Part shown: positions 44,489 through 55,040 of the stretch, piece after piece
How the letters are laid out: each line of letters begins with the position of its first letter
Position numbering within the stretch: position 1 is the stretch's first letter
Source of the DNA: Panicum virgatum
Lineage: Eukaryota > Streptophyta > Magnoliopsida > Poales > Poaceae
Reading direction: 5' to 3'
Length of the DNA: 64,000 nucleotides
Assembly (NCBI RefSeq): GCF_016808335.1
Contig: NC_053139.1
Coordinates: forward strand, 15,680,782-15,744,781
The notes under the pieces: model-generated
Told to the model about the DNA's origin: nothing
The model's database searches: none
Seen by the model: the letters and a program-made list of their open reading frames with translations, nothing else
Position numbers and translations under genes: made by a program

Positions 44489-44907
44489 TGTCGGTGTTTT
44501 ACCGTCGGGTTCTCCGAGGGGTATCTCGAGGAGAGTGGTTATGAGTAGGGACTCGCCAAGATTAGAACGTGATGGTGTAAGGAACACAAGGATTTAGACA
44601 GGTTCGGGCCGCCGGAGCGTAATACCCTACGTCCTGTGTAGTGGTTTGTATTCCCTCTAGTATTGTTCAATGTTTTTGGAGGGGTCCCTGTCTGCCCTTA
44701 TATATCTTGGGGGGACAGAGTTACACGGAAAGTTCTAGCCGAGTACATATAGAGTTCTACTCCGAGTCGGTCGGGTAGTTTCCTTGTACTCCAGCTAGTT
44801 CTACTGCTGTACGAGTAGACTCAAGGTGATGAGGGGTATTCCATGTGCTACCCCTCTATCCGAAACATTCTATGCCTATGAGCAGTCCCGGGGCCCCGGG
44901 CCTGACA
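44489..44907 (-). mobile_element. T1 LTR (419 bp), shared by two T1 copies
   Basis: Begins TGTCGGTGTTTTACC and ends GGGCCTGACA on the plus strand. The low side borders a primer binding site and the high side borders a polypurine tract (44908-44921). One LTR is thus the 5' LTR of the main T1 copy and also the 3' LTR of the deleted copy at 44908-46508. Confidence 0.8.
44698..44705 (-). promoter_or_regulatory. T1 LTR TATA box
   Basis: The minus strand reads AAGATATATAAGGGC, well placed in the short T1 LTR. Confidence 0.5.
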
Positions 44908-44921
44908 AGCCCCCGAGCTCT
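44908..44921 (-). other. T1 polypurine tract (second copy)
   Basis: The minus strand reads AGAGCTCGGGGGCT immediately before the LTR start TGTCAGGCCC. A polypurine tract here can only belong to an element lying at higher coordinates. Confidence 0.75.
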
Positions 44922-45513
44922 TCGTAGTCGAGTCATGTAGACGTCGAGTACCTCAGAAGACATTCATCGAGTGCTTCTGAGTGCTTCTGGGACCTATCGC
45001 TCAAGCTTGGAGTCTGTCGATTGCTTCGAGTAGTCTTCCGAGTACTTCTTCGGCTGAAACGAGGCTATGAGGTGCTCTAGCCCCGAATCTCTTCTTCTAA
45101 CATGGTATGCGACGTACTCGTGCTCCATATGGGTAGCCCACGAGCCTTAGGTTGAATCTAAGGAGCAGACTGAGGATCATTTCTTAGCCTTCAGGGTCTT
45201 TTTGAAAAAAGTTTGTCATTTATGACGCATGTCTTCGCAGCCCCCGAGCTTTGACTTGAAATCCCCCGATTTAGGATTAAGGTTCCCAAACCGAGACGTA
45301 CTTTGCGACCTTTGATCTTCCTGATATTTTCAGAAATGCCACTAGCCTTGTTATTTAACTGAGGAGAATCGATATGTGTTTTTCGCATGCTCTTGCTTCT
45401 AGCTATCTCCTCGATCTTTTGTGTTAGGCTTCCGATCTGAGCTGTGTTTCTTCATCTTCCCCGATTTCTTAGCCCCCGAGCATATGCGTGAGAAGAGGCT
45501 GGTGACTTTCCGG
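44922..45513 (+). other. T1 second copy: 3' non-coding region upstream of the antisense ORF
   Basis: Between the polypurine tract and the first antisense exon, with many CGAGTAC/CGAGTGCTTC repeats and CCCCCGAG motifs. It would hold the promoter and 5' UTR of the plus-strand antisense ORF; I see no clear TATA box. Confidence 0.45.
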
Positions 45514-45602
45514 ATGGCGGCGAAGAAGTCCAAGCGTCAAATGTCCAAGAAGGAGGCGACGATGGCTGATGGTTGGAAGAAAAGTAAGTTATCGGATGCT
45601 AC
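45514..45602 (+). pseudogene. T1 second copy: start exon of the antisense ORF
   Basis: A plus-strand frame with MAAKKSKRQMSKKEATMADG and WKKSKLSDA, lysine-rich, in the position where Tat antisense ORFs start. It is cut after 45602 by the Athila LTR, with GCTAC as the candidate 5-bp target. It probably corresponds to the 5' end of the ORF whose 3' exons lie at 10038-11634 in the other T1 copy. Confidence 0.5.
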
Positions 45603-46474
45603 TGTTGGCGCCTACCAACGTCACCACTGGGAAACAGCGATGACCCCCGCAGACACCAATTGGGGTGGCAGGTATTTCATGAACCACTAATAAATCCGCA
45701 AGCGCACGGAATACTGCCGTAGCATTTTACCCAGAGTATACCGGGGTGTCATTTATATTTCCACAGGGAAGGCGGTGAGTGAAGAGATATATAGACCAGT
45801 TGATGAACTTTATCTAGATTGGATACTCTCATGCATAAACAGGGGTAAGATATATAACATGATAGGAGGTAGTGTGACACACACACAAACTACCCTCTTG
45901 GATAAATAAAAGAAAGATAAAAGATGCTCTAGGCCGGGAACAATGTAGAAGTTAGAGCTCGAGTCAACTGTGCTAGGCTAGCTATATCTATACTATCTCA
46001 TTGGTTAGATCGTCAGAGATTAAACTACACAATAGGGAGACCGCTATCAAAGCAACAGGAGGAGCCCGTACACCCCGGCGGCTTTATGTACCTCCTACCC
46101 CTCATACCGGACGTGGAGGATTACTCGGGATCGGACAGGGATGTCATCACCTGCCGGCTATCTCTACAAACCGTGGGTATAGTTGACATCCAGCAACTCT
46201 TAGCTAATCTAGACACCATGTCTACACTAGTAAGGGATACTCTAGTGTCCCGTGCGGAGCCCCCACCCTCCGGGTGGATAGACATCTCACTAGAGCAAAC
46301 ATACGAATACTGGAGCAGTTAATAGAGTTCTAAGCACGAAATACTAACCATCTCAAGCACAGGGCGATCATACAATGCAAGCATTGAACAATAACACAAC
46401 CATATCAAGAAGCATATATCCGATAACTCAGAACATACTTCGAGCAGATATCGGTAACCATAGTCTAATTCTAT
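45603..46474 (-). mobile_element. Second Athila A1-type LTR copy, truncated
   Basis: 45603-46011 matches 9629-10037, and 46333-46474 matches 1-150. The LTR starts TGTTGGCGCC and is cut at ATTCTAT (46468-46474), where it joins the end of a T1 LTR. It has no internal Athila sequence. It appears to be the Athila 3' LTR of the duplicated T1 copy, left by an internal deletion. Confidence 0.75.
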
Positions 46475-46508
46475 GCCTATGAGCAGTCCCGTGGCCCCGG
46501 GCCTGACA
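46475..46508 (-). mobile_element. T1 LTR terminal fragment (34 bp)
   Basis: GCCTATGAGCAGTCCCGTGG and the following bases match 44874-44907 with one mismatch and end CTGACA. It is the outermost end of a T1 5' LTR, fused to the Athila LTR through the shared heptamer ATTCTAT. It marks the outer border of the second T1 copy; AACAT (46509-46513) would be the target duplication. Confidence 0.75.
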
Positions 46509-47048
46509 AACATAGGGGCTCATAGGTCATAACAATTGTCCGAAAGTTATCAATATGGGCTAAGGGCTGTATATGCTCGATTCTCATGAATAAGTTAGGC
46601 TGAAATAGATTAAGATTTCTTCTTGCATCACGTGATAAAAATCTTTTTAATCGACCGAGTTGACGTCCTAACGGAGTAAGGAGGAGGGTGAATTTGGGTC
46701 TAGAACCAAAGGCTAAATAACATATAAACTGCATGAAGTCCCAATTTTTAATTTCAAAGACCAACTTCAAGTTTCGGCGAACAATCAAACCATATTCATT
46801 TTAGTGTTTCAGTATGTTTATATGTCAATGTAAGTCAGCATGATGTTGATATCTTAGCAACAAAAGATAATATGTTATAGCAAATCAAAAGTTAAAGTGC
46901 AATTCTTAATACCAATCAGAATACGCTTAGCAATAATGGATGGATGCAGCAATATCGGTTGATGGTCGAGGATACAGGTGTAAATTGGTGACCCTTAGGT
47001 TCACCTTCAATTCTATTTAGTAGAAAATAAACAAAGAAGGATACAGGT

Positions 47049-47325
47049 GTAAATTGGTGACCCATAGTGATCATTTCTCTTTAGCAAAGAATGACCTTGG
47101 TTATGAAAGGATTGAACAACCGGGATCCATTTACTTATGATACCTAGTTGACATTGCTAACAAGGATCTAATGAATTATGGGTTTAATAGATCCTCTTTA
47201 GCAGAAAGACATATATTCCTTACACACTATCAGACTCGCTGATTCCCAAACCTCATGTGGGGCTAATCATTTCCATTTACCATCTCATGGAAAAACCCTT
47301 TTCGTTCCCCTTAGCCCTGACTTCA
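47049..47325. repeat. Direct repeat copy A
   Basis: Begins GTGTAAATTGGTGACCCATA. The first ~175 bases match 47533-47705 closely (very few mismatches); the rest matches more weakly up to CGTTCCCCTTAGCCCT. Confidence 0.85.
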
Positions 47326-47532
47326 CTAGTATTCTAGGATTTAACAACATTTTGCTTTTAGTGGTAGGCGAAGTTCCCGTCGAAGGCAAGACGCTTGTGG
47401 TGACATTGTCAATCTCGAGGATTTGTCGGCTCGGTCTTTAAAGATGCTCATAGGGGTTGGCATTATGTTCATGCATTCATAGGTATGAGTATACATATGT
47501 GTGTGAGTGTCTGAGTTGTACCACGTATACTT

Positions 47533-47810
47533 GTGTAAATTGGTGACCCATTGTGATCATTTCTCTTTAGCAAAGAATGACCTTGGTTATGAAGGATTGA
47601 ACAATCGGGATCCATTTACTTATGATACCTAGTTGACATTGCTAACAAGGATCTAATGAATTATGGGTTTAATAGATCCTCTTTAGCACAAAGATGTATA
47701 CTCCTTACTTATTACGAGACAATCACTTAATACCAAGCCTCGTGTAGGGTTAATCGTTTTCATTTACCATCTTATGAAAAATCCTTCTCGTTCTGCTTAG
47801 CCCTATCGAT
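47533..47810. repeat. Direct repeat copy B
   Basis: Second copy of the 280-bp unit, about 484 bases after the first. A shorter partial copy of its start (ATACAGGTGTAAATTGGTGA) also lies at 46972-46991. Confidence 0.85.
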
Positions 47811-50441
47811 ATCAATCAAAAGACAAAAGATTTTGCCAAAAATGCGGGGTAGAATTTGTTGATTCTCAGATACAAAGATATCAAATGGGCTACATAAAAC
47901 TGGCATGTCCAGTGAGAACTGGCATGTCTAGTGACTCATGTGTGGCATTTGAAAGGTCTTCCTAGTTATATCACAAATCTTTTAGATAAACCCCTTAAGA
48001 AATTGGACGGCCTAGTATATGGTGATTTCTCTTTTGGTATATTTATACTAGTTCTCCAAAATTAGATTCTATTTTAGAAAAGTAGTACAAATATTTGAAT
48101 TAAAGAGGTGAAGCATCCCCACATAAGTAGAGACTAAATGTGATACAAATATTAGTCCCAGGAGGCTGAAAACACATTTATTCACCAGATGGTTCAGTCA
48201 CCGTACAAAACTCCGAGGAGGCGGACACTCGATACAAACGATAATAAGTAGTAAAACAGCTACAGTGATACACCAAAGCACAACCCAAACGGTTTCCAGC
48301 TCGGGCTCAGAGTAATTCGCTAGTAGAAGCATCTTGCAGAGGACCAACACTACAGGCAAGGTTGGGCGCGGACGCAACCTCTACTCAACGTCTTCAACAA
48401 CGAAGTCCGGATCTTTTTCTGTAGAAAAACCACAAATATATATATCGGGTGACTACAAAAGTACTCAACAAGTCCAACCCCATCCATGGAGGGGGAATTC
48501 ACAGATATGCACAGGATAAATCAAGGATAAGGCTGAGGTTTATTTGCAGTAAAGCTAGATTTTACATATGCAAGGGCTTATTTTCAAAAAGAGTTTTCTT
48601 AAAGCAGTTTCTCACTTAACTGAATAATGAGTGGGGTTAATCCAACACAAAGGATCAAAGTTTTAATGCTACCGGACTCCCCATCCGCAGTAGCTCACGG
48701 CACAACTGCCGGACACCTTCCCAAAACAACTCACGCCATGAAAACATCCCTCCCAAATGTCTAGTTGTGTGACCAAACCATAACTCGCCCAATACCGTGG
48801 GCATGGCTATTCGAATAGGTTTTAAACTTTGCAGAGTTGTGCAACTTTACCCACAAGTGGGGTACCACAGCACGATCACCTTAGTGTCTGTGCAGATCCC
48901 AACAAAGCCATTTCCCACCTTAGCTAGACCTGACTAGCCAACACGGACTCCACCAAGGGGTCATTGGCCGATCACTGAGGTTTAACCGGGGCATAAGTCA
49001 CCACGACCTTATCCCTTCTCCTTGGTCACCCGTTGCTCTCAGCTCTCCTGATGGCTATCAGACTAACTAGTGGGGTTTATACTAAGCCTTTGCCACACAC
49101 AACGGTCGAGTGGTTTGCACGATAGTTGAGTTAGGCAAGATGACACATCAACTCGGTCCTTAATTGTGACAAGATGGACATCTCCTCAACCTTGCTCAAC
49201 CATGCTGGTATGAGCACACCTTTTGGCAATTCACACAGAAATGCCATCCATCTCATCTAAGCACATCTTTCTTTTAGTTTCCATAAATTCCACATTTTCC
49301 CTTCCCACACACTCACACATTTTCCTTTTATAAAACAAGTTGTACCATGTTTGATGTGTTGTAATTTAAGCACACGGTCCTAATCATTCTAACAGTGATT
49401 AACATCCATATAGAATAAATCATATTTAGACATTAATCTAGGTGGTCAAGGAATGGTTATAACAAGTCAAGGGGTGGCTATCCAACCGTGTTTCAGCAAT
49501 AAAAGCATATGCAATTCTGTAAAAAAGGCCAATAGGTTGTGTTTATAAAACTGGGACAAAATATGCATCAAAGGATGAGATTGAACTTGCCATCTTCGAA
49601 GCCTTCCGGGAGCTCCTGCTCGTGATACGGGTCTTCTGGCTCCGGCTCGCGGTACTGCTCGGCGAACTCCTCGACGGGTTCTCCCTCGTTCACACCGGTA
49701 TCTACAGCGCACACACAATAAATAAAAGAAATAAAGGTTTTACCGTCCAGCTCGAATCAGAGAAAATTAAGATATGGAGACAGGAATAATATTTTTAGAT
49801 GATTTTCTAATGACATGGCTGAAAATATATTAGAAATGGCGTGGTAAAGTTTCGAGGCAATTGGAGGATTTTTGGCGCATGAAATGATAGGTTGCAGAGG
49901 GGTTTAGGGGCAAAACCGGGGTTTAGGGGCCTCTTTGTAATTATTTTTGAGATGGCAAGGGCTTGATTATAATTTCTGGGAATACATGGGTTACTCTGAA
50001 AAGGGGCAGGGGCATATTTGGAATTAAGTTTATATGGTGGAGGGGCTAGTTCTCTAAATAAATAAAAGAGGAGGGGCTTTTCTTTAAAAGGGACATATAG
50101 GGGGGCTCTTAAATAAAAAAGGAAAAGGGTAGGGGGCTCAGCACAAATGTGGCTTCTTCTTCCTCTCTTCACGGGAAACAGAGGAGGGGGAGATGGGGGG
50201 GGGGGCGACGCCTGGTTCGGCAGCCCTGGGGGCACGGCGGCAGGCGGGAGTAGGGGAAAAGGGGGAGGGCGACGAGGGGATTCCATCCCCCACCTCAGCT
50301 CGGGCTGGGGCGCAGCGAGGAGGCGGCTCCGCGGTGGCCGGCGGAGGCGGGTGGTAGCGGCCATGGCGGCACACTGCAAGGCTAGGGAGGGGGCGCCGGA
50401 GAGCGGTGGGGGTTGTGGAGCTTGAGGGCGCGATGGAGGGC

Positions 50442-50450
50442 ATATTTATA
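50442..50450 (-). promoter_or_regulatory. D2 3' LTR TATA box
   Basis: The minus strand reads CCTATAAATATGCCC at the border of the GC-rich block, the same layout as in the D1 LTRs. Confidence 0.6.
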
Positions 50451-50827
50451 GGCGAGGAGAGGCGGTGGAGGAGGGGGGGCGCGGTGGTGGCCGGCTGGCG
50501 AGCTCGGCGGGGCGCCTTTAATGGAGATGGGGCCGGGTTTGTGCGTCGTGGAGCGGTGTGGTCATCGAAGGCACCTTTATGCAGGGGTGGGTGGCGCAAG
50601 TGGAGGAGGGTGGACGAGCTCCGCTCGCGAGCAGTGCGGGCTCGGGCGGCGAGGCGGCGGTGCTGTGCTGAACGACGGGCAGTGCGACGAGCATAGGGCG
50701 ACAGGATGGGTTGGGCAGGGGCGAGCGGTGCGGCGAGCTTCCCGAGCACGTGGAGCATGTGCGGGCGACCAGGAGCAGGGGTGTGCGCGTGGACAGGGAG
50801 CACATGGAGCGCACGTGAGCAGGGAGC

Positions 50828-50933
50828 AGGAGGAAAGAAGAAAGAAGAAAGGAGGAGGGAGAAAAAGAAAAGAAGAAAAAGAAAAAGGGAAAAAGGAGAA
50901 GAAGAAAAGAAGAGAGAGGAAAAAGAGAGAGAG
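50828..50933 (+). repeat. 106-base uninterrupted purine tract
   Basis: Only A and G occur on the plus strand from 50828 to 50933, in GAAGAAA/GAGAGA-like order. It lies in the D2 LTR upstream (minus strand sense) of the predicted TATA box. Confidence 0.95.
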
Positions 50934-51193
50934 TGGTGGTCGGTGGGATTCGCGGCGACGGTCGGGAGCATGCGACGGCTTCGGCGGAAAGCGATGCACG
51001 TGGAATGAGAAGAACAGAGAGATGAGATGGTGATTAGTGCGTGTGTCGGGACAGCGGATCGCCGGGAAGGATTTCGGGAGATTAGGAGCTTGGACGAGAA
51101 GGGGTTTAGAAATGATTTGAGCTCAACGATAAAAAAAATTCAAAAATTATTATTAGCGCCTGATTTATCTTGGTGATTTCTTGGGATGTTACA

Positions 51194-51207
51194 AACCTAC
51201 CCCACTT
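51194..51207 (-). other. D2 polypurine tract
   Basis: The minus strand reads AAGTGGGGTAGGTT directly before the LTR start TGTAACATCCC, next to a GCGAGATTCATTTT sequence, as in D1. Confidence 0.7.
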
Positions 51208-51229
51208 AAAATGAATCTCGCCCTCGAGA

Positions 51230-51470
51230 TTTGGCTGGTTCCTAAAGAGATAGGGAAACTCCTTCTTCAGGGCATCTTCGCGTTCCCACGTAGCTTCTTC
51301 TACTCCGTGTATGCTCTATTGCACTCTGCAAATCCGCACTTCTAAGTTCCTTGTTCTTTTTGTGATAGTGTCCAGAATTTTTCCGGTACTTCCTGGTATT
51401 GCAAGTCTGAATGCAAATCTATTGCCTCTACCGGCACGTGTTCTGTCTCGGGTACCCTCAAACACCTTCT
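51230..51470 (-). pseudogene. D2 chromodomain, interrupted
   Basis: Chromodomain at the C-terminus of the polyprotein, thought to guide chromoviruses to chromatin marks. The minus strand gives KILDTITKRTRNLEVRICRV, then a TAG where a tryptophan is expected, then EEATWEREDALKKEFPYLF. The pattern of aromatic residues and the ATWERE block are those of Tekay-type chromodomains. A frameshift separates it from the integrase ORF, which ends at HPVFHVS (51474). Confidence 0.75.
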
Positions 51471-51473
51471 TTA

Positions 51474-52735
51474 TTATGAGACATGGAACACCGGGTGTAT
51501 GTCTGACATTCCTTCTGGTAGTCGGAGTCGGTAGGCTACTTTTCCGATTTTCTTTAGCACTTGGTACGGTCCAATGTACCGAGGGGCTAACTTTCCGTGT
51601 ACTTGAAACCTCTGGGTCCCTCGAATAGGTGAAACCTTGAGATAAACGAAGTCTCCTGGATTGAAACTTATTTCTCGTCTCTTCTTGTCCGCGTAGTTCT
51701 TCTGTCTGGACTGGGCTACTTTCGACTTCTCGCGGTTTTCCGCTACTCTTTCCTCGGCTTCCTTTATGAGGGCTGGTCCGACTACTGAACACTCTCCCAC
51801 TTCTGACCACATTAGAGGGGTTCTGCACTTTCTCCCATAGAGAGCTTCAAATGGCGATATGCCTAGGCTCGTCTGGTAACTGTTGTTGTATGAAAACTCT
51901 GCATAGGGTAAACTTTGTTCCCAATCTTTACCATAGGTAAGGACACATGCCCTTAACATATCCTCCATGATTTGGTTTACCCTTTCGGTCTGTCCATCAG
52001 TCTGCGGGTGATAGGCTGAGCTGAAATCCAATTTGCTCCCCATAGCTTTATACAGACTTTTCCAAAACTTGGAGGTGAACTGGGTTCCTCAATATGAAAC
52101 AATTCTACTAGGCACACCATGCAGCTTTACTATATTATCCACATAGAGCTAGGCTAGCTTTTCTCCTCCATAGTTGGTCCGTACAGATAGGAAGTGAGCG
52201 ACCTTGGTGAGCCGGTCCACTACTACCGAAATGGAGTCATAACCCTTCTGGGTCTTGGGCAATCCTACCACAAAATCCATTCCTATCTCGTCCCATTTCC
52301 AAACTGGAATAGGTAGGGGTTGTAGTAATCCTGCTGGCTTCTGATGCTCAGCCTTGATCCTTTGACATGTGTCGCAATGGGCCACGAATTGGGCAATGTC
52401 TGACTTCATCCCATCCCACGAATACCTTTGTTTTAAATCGAAATATATTTTGGTGGACCCTGGGTGAATGGAATATGCCAAGTTATGAGCCTCGTCCATG
52501 ATCATTTGCCGGAAGTTCCCTTCTTTGGGTACACAAATTCTATCCTTATACCACAAAGTTCCCTTATCATCTACTTGGAAATCTGGTGCTTTGTTTTCTC
52601 CAGTATGTTTGCGGATCTTCATTAAATCCTTATCCGAACCTTGGGCCTTTCTGATACTATCCTCCGGGGTAGGTTGGACACTCACCTTGTGGCTGGAGCC
52701 TCGAGGGACAATGTGCACATTCAATCATGCCATTT
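51474..52735 (-). pseudogene. D2 integrase, catalytic Asp lost
   Basis: Integrase of D2. The zinc-binding N-terminus (H...H, CDTCQRIKAEHQKP) and first catalytic block (WDEIGMDFVVGLP) lie in 52724-52149. After a stop near 52149 comes the second catalytic block, which reads SY-stop-GTQF (52097-52080): the aspartate codon has become TAT (52092-52094) and the next codon TGA. The third block is intact (SSAYHPQTDGQTERVNQ), followed by the C-terminal domain (SFNPGDFVYLKVSPIRG, LAPRYIGPYQVLKKIG). Confidence 0.85.
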
Positions 52736-53177
52736 TCTCTTGCAGATGGGCATCCTTGAGCCCATAAGGTTTCCGGCTTAATGCATCTGCTACCACGTTG
52801 GCTTTACTAGGGTGGTAATGAATTTCCACATTATAATCCTTGACCAGTTTCAACCATCTTCTCTGCCTGAGGTTTAGATCTGGTTGGGTGAAGATATACT
52901 TCAGTCACTTATGATCCGTGTATATTTCACACTTGTTTTCAATCAGGTAGTGCCTCCAAATCTTGAGGGCATGCACTACGGCTGCAAACTCCAAATCATG
53001 TGTTGGGTAATTCTGCTCATGAGGCCTGAGCTGTCGGGAGGCATATGCTACTACCTTTCTGTCTTGCATAAGTACACACCCTAATCCTTGTCGGGATGCA
53101 TCACAATAGATGACAAAGTCCCGATGAATATATGGTAGGATTAGTACTGGGGCCGTTGTCAATCTTCTCTTCAATTC
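52736..53177 (-). pseudogene. D2 RNase H
   Basis: Ty3-type RNase H that removes the RNA template. Conserved blocks: [54 protein letters not shown] and CEIYTDHK; the catalytic acidic residues in YCDAS, DLE and YTDHK are present. Stops lie at 53177 (TAG after the RT tail), 52905 (TGA after YTDHK) and about 52727. The linker to integrase follows ([14 protein letters not shown]). Confidence 0.85.
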
Positions 53178-53912
53178 CTAGAAACTCCTTTCACAGGACT
53201 CTGTCCAAACAAACTTCTTTTCCTTCTTAAGTAGCTCAGTCATGGGCCAGGCTATCTTGGAGAATCCTTCAATAAAGCTCCGATAGTACCCTGCTAATCC
53301 AAGAAAGGTTCTGATTTCACTAACATTAGTTGGTTGCTGCCAATTGGAAACCGATTCGACTTTCTCAGGGTCGACTGCTACTCCTTCCGCGGTTAGAATA
53401 TGTCCAAGAAAAGCCACTTTCTCTAGCCAAAATTCACACTTGCTGAATTTAGCATAGAGTTTGTGCGCTCTCAACTTTTCCAAAACTACCCGCAGATGTT
53501 GCTCGTGTTCCTGGACACTCTTGGAGTAAATAAGTATGTCGTCAATAAAGACTACAACAAACATATCTAACTCATCCATAAACACCTTGTTCATGAGGTT
53601 CATGAAATAAGCAGGTGCATTAGTGAGTCCAAAAGACATCACAGTAAACTCAAACTGCCCATAACGGGTGACAAAAGCTGTCTTTGGTATGTCACTTTCC
53701 TTAATCTTGAGCTGGTGATATCCTGATCTCAAATCAATCTTGGAGAAGTACTTGGCTCTTTTTAGCTGATCGAAGAGATAATCAATTCTGGGCAGAGGGT
53801 ACTTATTTTTTATGGTAACCTCATTCAGTGCACGATAATCTACACACATCCTCACACTTCCATCCTTTTTCTTGACAAACAGGACTGGGGCTCCCCACAG
53901 GGATGAGCTAGG
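53178..53912 (-). pseudogene. D2 reverse transcriptase
   Basis: Reverse transcriptase of a Tekay-type chromovirus. After a TAG near 53912 it is open for 225 codons and more: [57 protein letters not shown], catalytic box [11 protein letters not shown], then [11 protein letters not shown] and [17 protein letters not shown]. The two adjacent aspartates of the catalytic box are intact. It ends with [11 protein letters not shown] and a TAG. Confidence 0.9.
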
Positions 53913-55040
53913 CTAGATAAAACCACTTTGATGTAATTCCTCTAGTTGCTTCTTCAGCTCCGCTAGTTCTGGGGCTGCCATCCTATAGGGTCTCTTGGCT
54001 ATGGAAGAGGTCCCTGGGACAAGGTCAATGGAGAACTCTATGTCCCGGTCTAGTGGCATTCTAGGGAGTTCGTCGGGGAAAACATCAGGGTATTCATTTA
54101 CAACTGGAACAACTTTTAAGGATCTCACTTCCATACTGAAAACAATTGGGTCTGGTCCACTTCCCCAAGTATGGCAGGTCACTTGCATCCCATCTGAGTT
54201 GGTTAGGTGTACTACCTTGTTAGCACAACCTGTGAGACCATTGTGTAGGCTTAACCAGTCCATTCCAAGGATCACATCTATTCCTTTAGACTTAAGTACT
54301 ACTAGATCGGCTAGAAATTCTACCCCACTTAAATTGATCCTTATCCGGGAACAACCCAGTTGACACTTGATGTCACCTCTAGGCGTCCGGGTTAATAGGG
54401 ATGTTTTTAGTAGTACCGTAGGTATTTTATGTTTATCCATAAAGCTTGACGATATGAATGAGTGTGATGCTCCAGAATCAAATAATATTGTTTTCAGAGT
54501 TGAGCTGACTAGGAACTCACCTAGTACCACTCCTTGTGCACCCTGAGCCTCCTGCGCGTTGATGTGGTTGACGCGGGCTCGTCCGTAAGACTGCTGGTTG
54601 TTGCTGTTGCCCTTGTTATTGCTGCCGATGGGAACATGGTTGGCTCCGGATACAGGTGGCCTAGGCCCATTCACCGAATTGGAGAAGGCCGATGCTGCAG
54701 GCTTGTTTTTGGCATATGGGTAGTTGGCAATGTAATGCCCTTTCTCACGGCAGTTGAAACAGGCCCTAGCATTGTTGCTGTTGGTGGTGACTTGGCTGGC
54801 ATTGCTCTGCGGGGCCTTCATGGTGTTCTGACTCTTGAACCATGTGTTAGGAGTCTGGGGGCTCGTCACTTGGGACTGGGTCCTATACTGCATTGGGGCC
54901 TGAGATCTTGGTGCAGTATAGCTGGAGCTTCTTAGTTTCTGGAAGCGGTCCTGCTGGTGGGCCTTGCTTTCCAGGAAATTGCGCTTGTTTTCCTTCCTTT
55001 TTTCCACTTTGGCCCTCTCTGTGAGAATGGCCATGTTCAC
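53913..55040 (-). pseudogene. D2 gag C-terminus, zinc knuckle and protease
   Basis: A 375-codon open frame. It begins just after a one-base frameshift from upstream gag (55037-55040), and includes a zinc knuckle written CFNCREKGHYIANY in which the last cysteine of CCHC is a tyrosine. A linker rich in N, S and Q follows, then the protease active site LFDSGASHSFIS and a second block DVILGMDWLSLHN. It ends with the lead-in to RT (YPDVFPDELPRMP, DLVPGTSSIAKRPYRMAAPE). Confidence 0.85.

Larger units (their letters stand above)
46509..48139. other. Unassigned sequence with a 280-bp direct duplication
   Basis: AT-rich sequence of unknown origin between T1 and D2. A minus-strand open frame of about 100 codons (46788-46477) runs into the T1 LTR fragment and matches nothing I know. 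The region holds two long direct repeats (see the next two entries) and no recognisable transposon protein. Confidence 0.5.
48140..51193 (-). mobile_element. D2 3' LTR (about 3.05 kb)
   Basis: From 48146 it matches 57932 onward (the 5' LTR) and ends GGGATGTTACA at 51193. The low end is degenerate or slightly truncated: TATTAGTCCCAGG where the other LTR has TGAAGCTCCCAGG. It contains a minus-strand TATA box at 50442, a GC-rich block around 50150-51000 and a homopurine tract at 50828-50933. The terminal sequence relates it to S1. Confidence 0.85.

Noticed and set aside
46477..46788. 103-codon minus-strand frame next to the T1 LTR end
   Set aside because: Reads partly into LTR sequence, has no recognisable domain and no second exon; not reported as a gene.
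50138..51033. Large frames (277 and 170 codons) in the D2 LTR
   Set aside because: Produced by the GC-rich and homopurine parts of the LTR; the low-complexity Ser/Phe/Leu or Lys/Glu runs are not protein-like.
54534..54935. 133-codon plus-strand frame
   Set aside because: Shadow of the D2 gag/protease frame on the minus strand.
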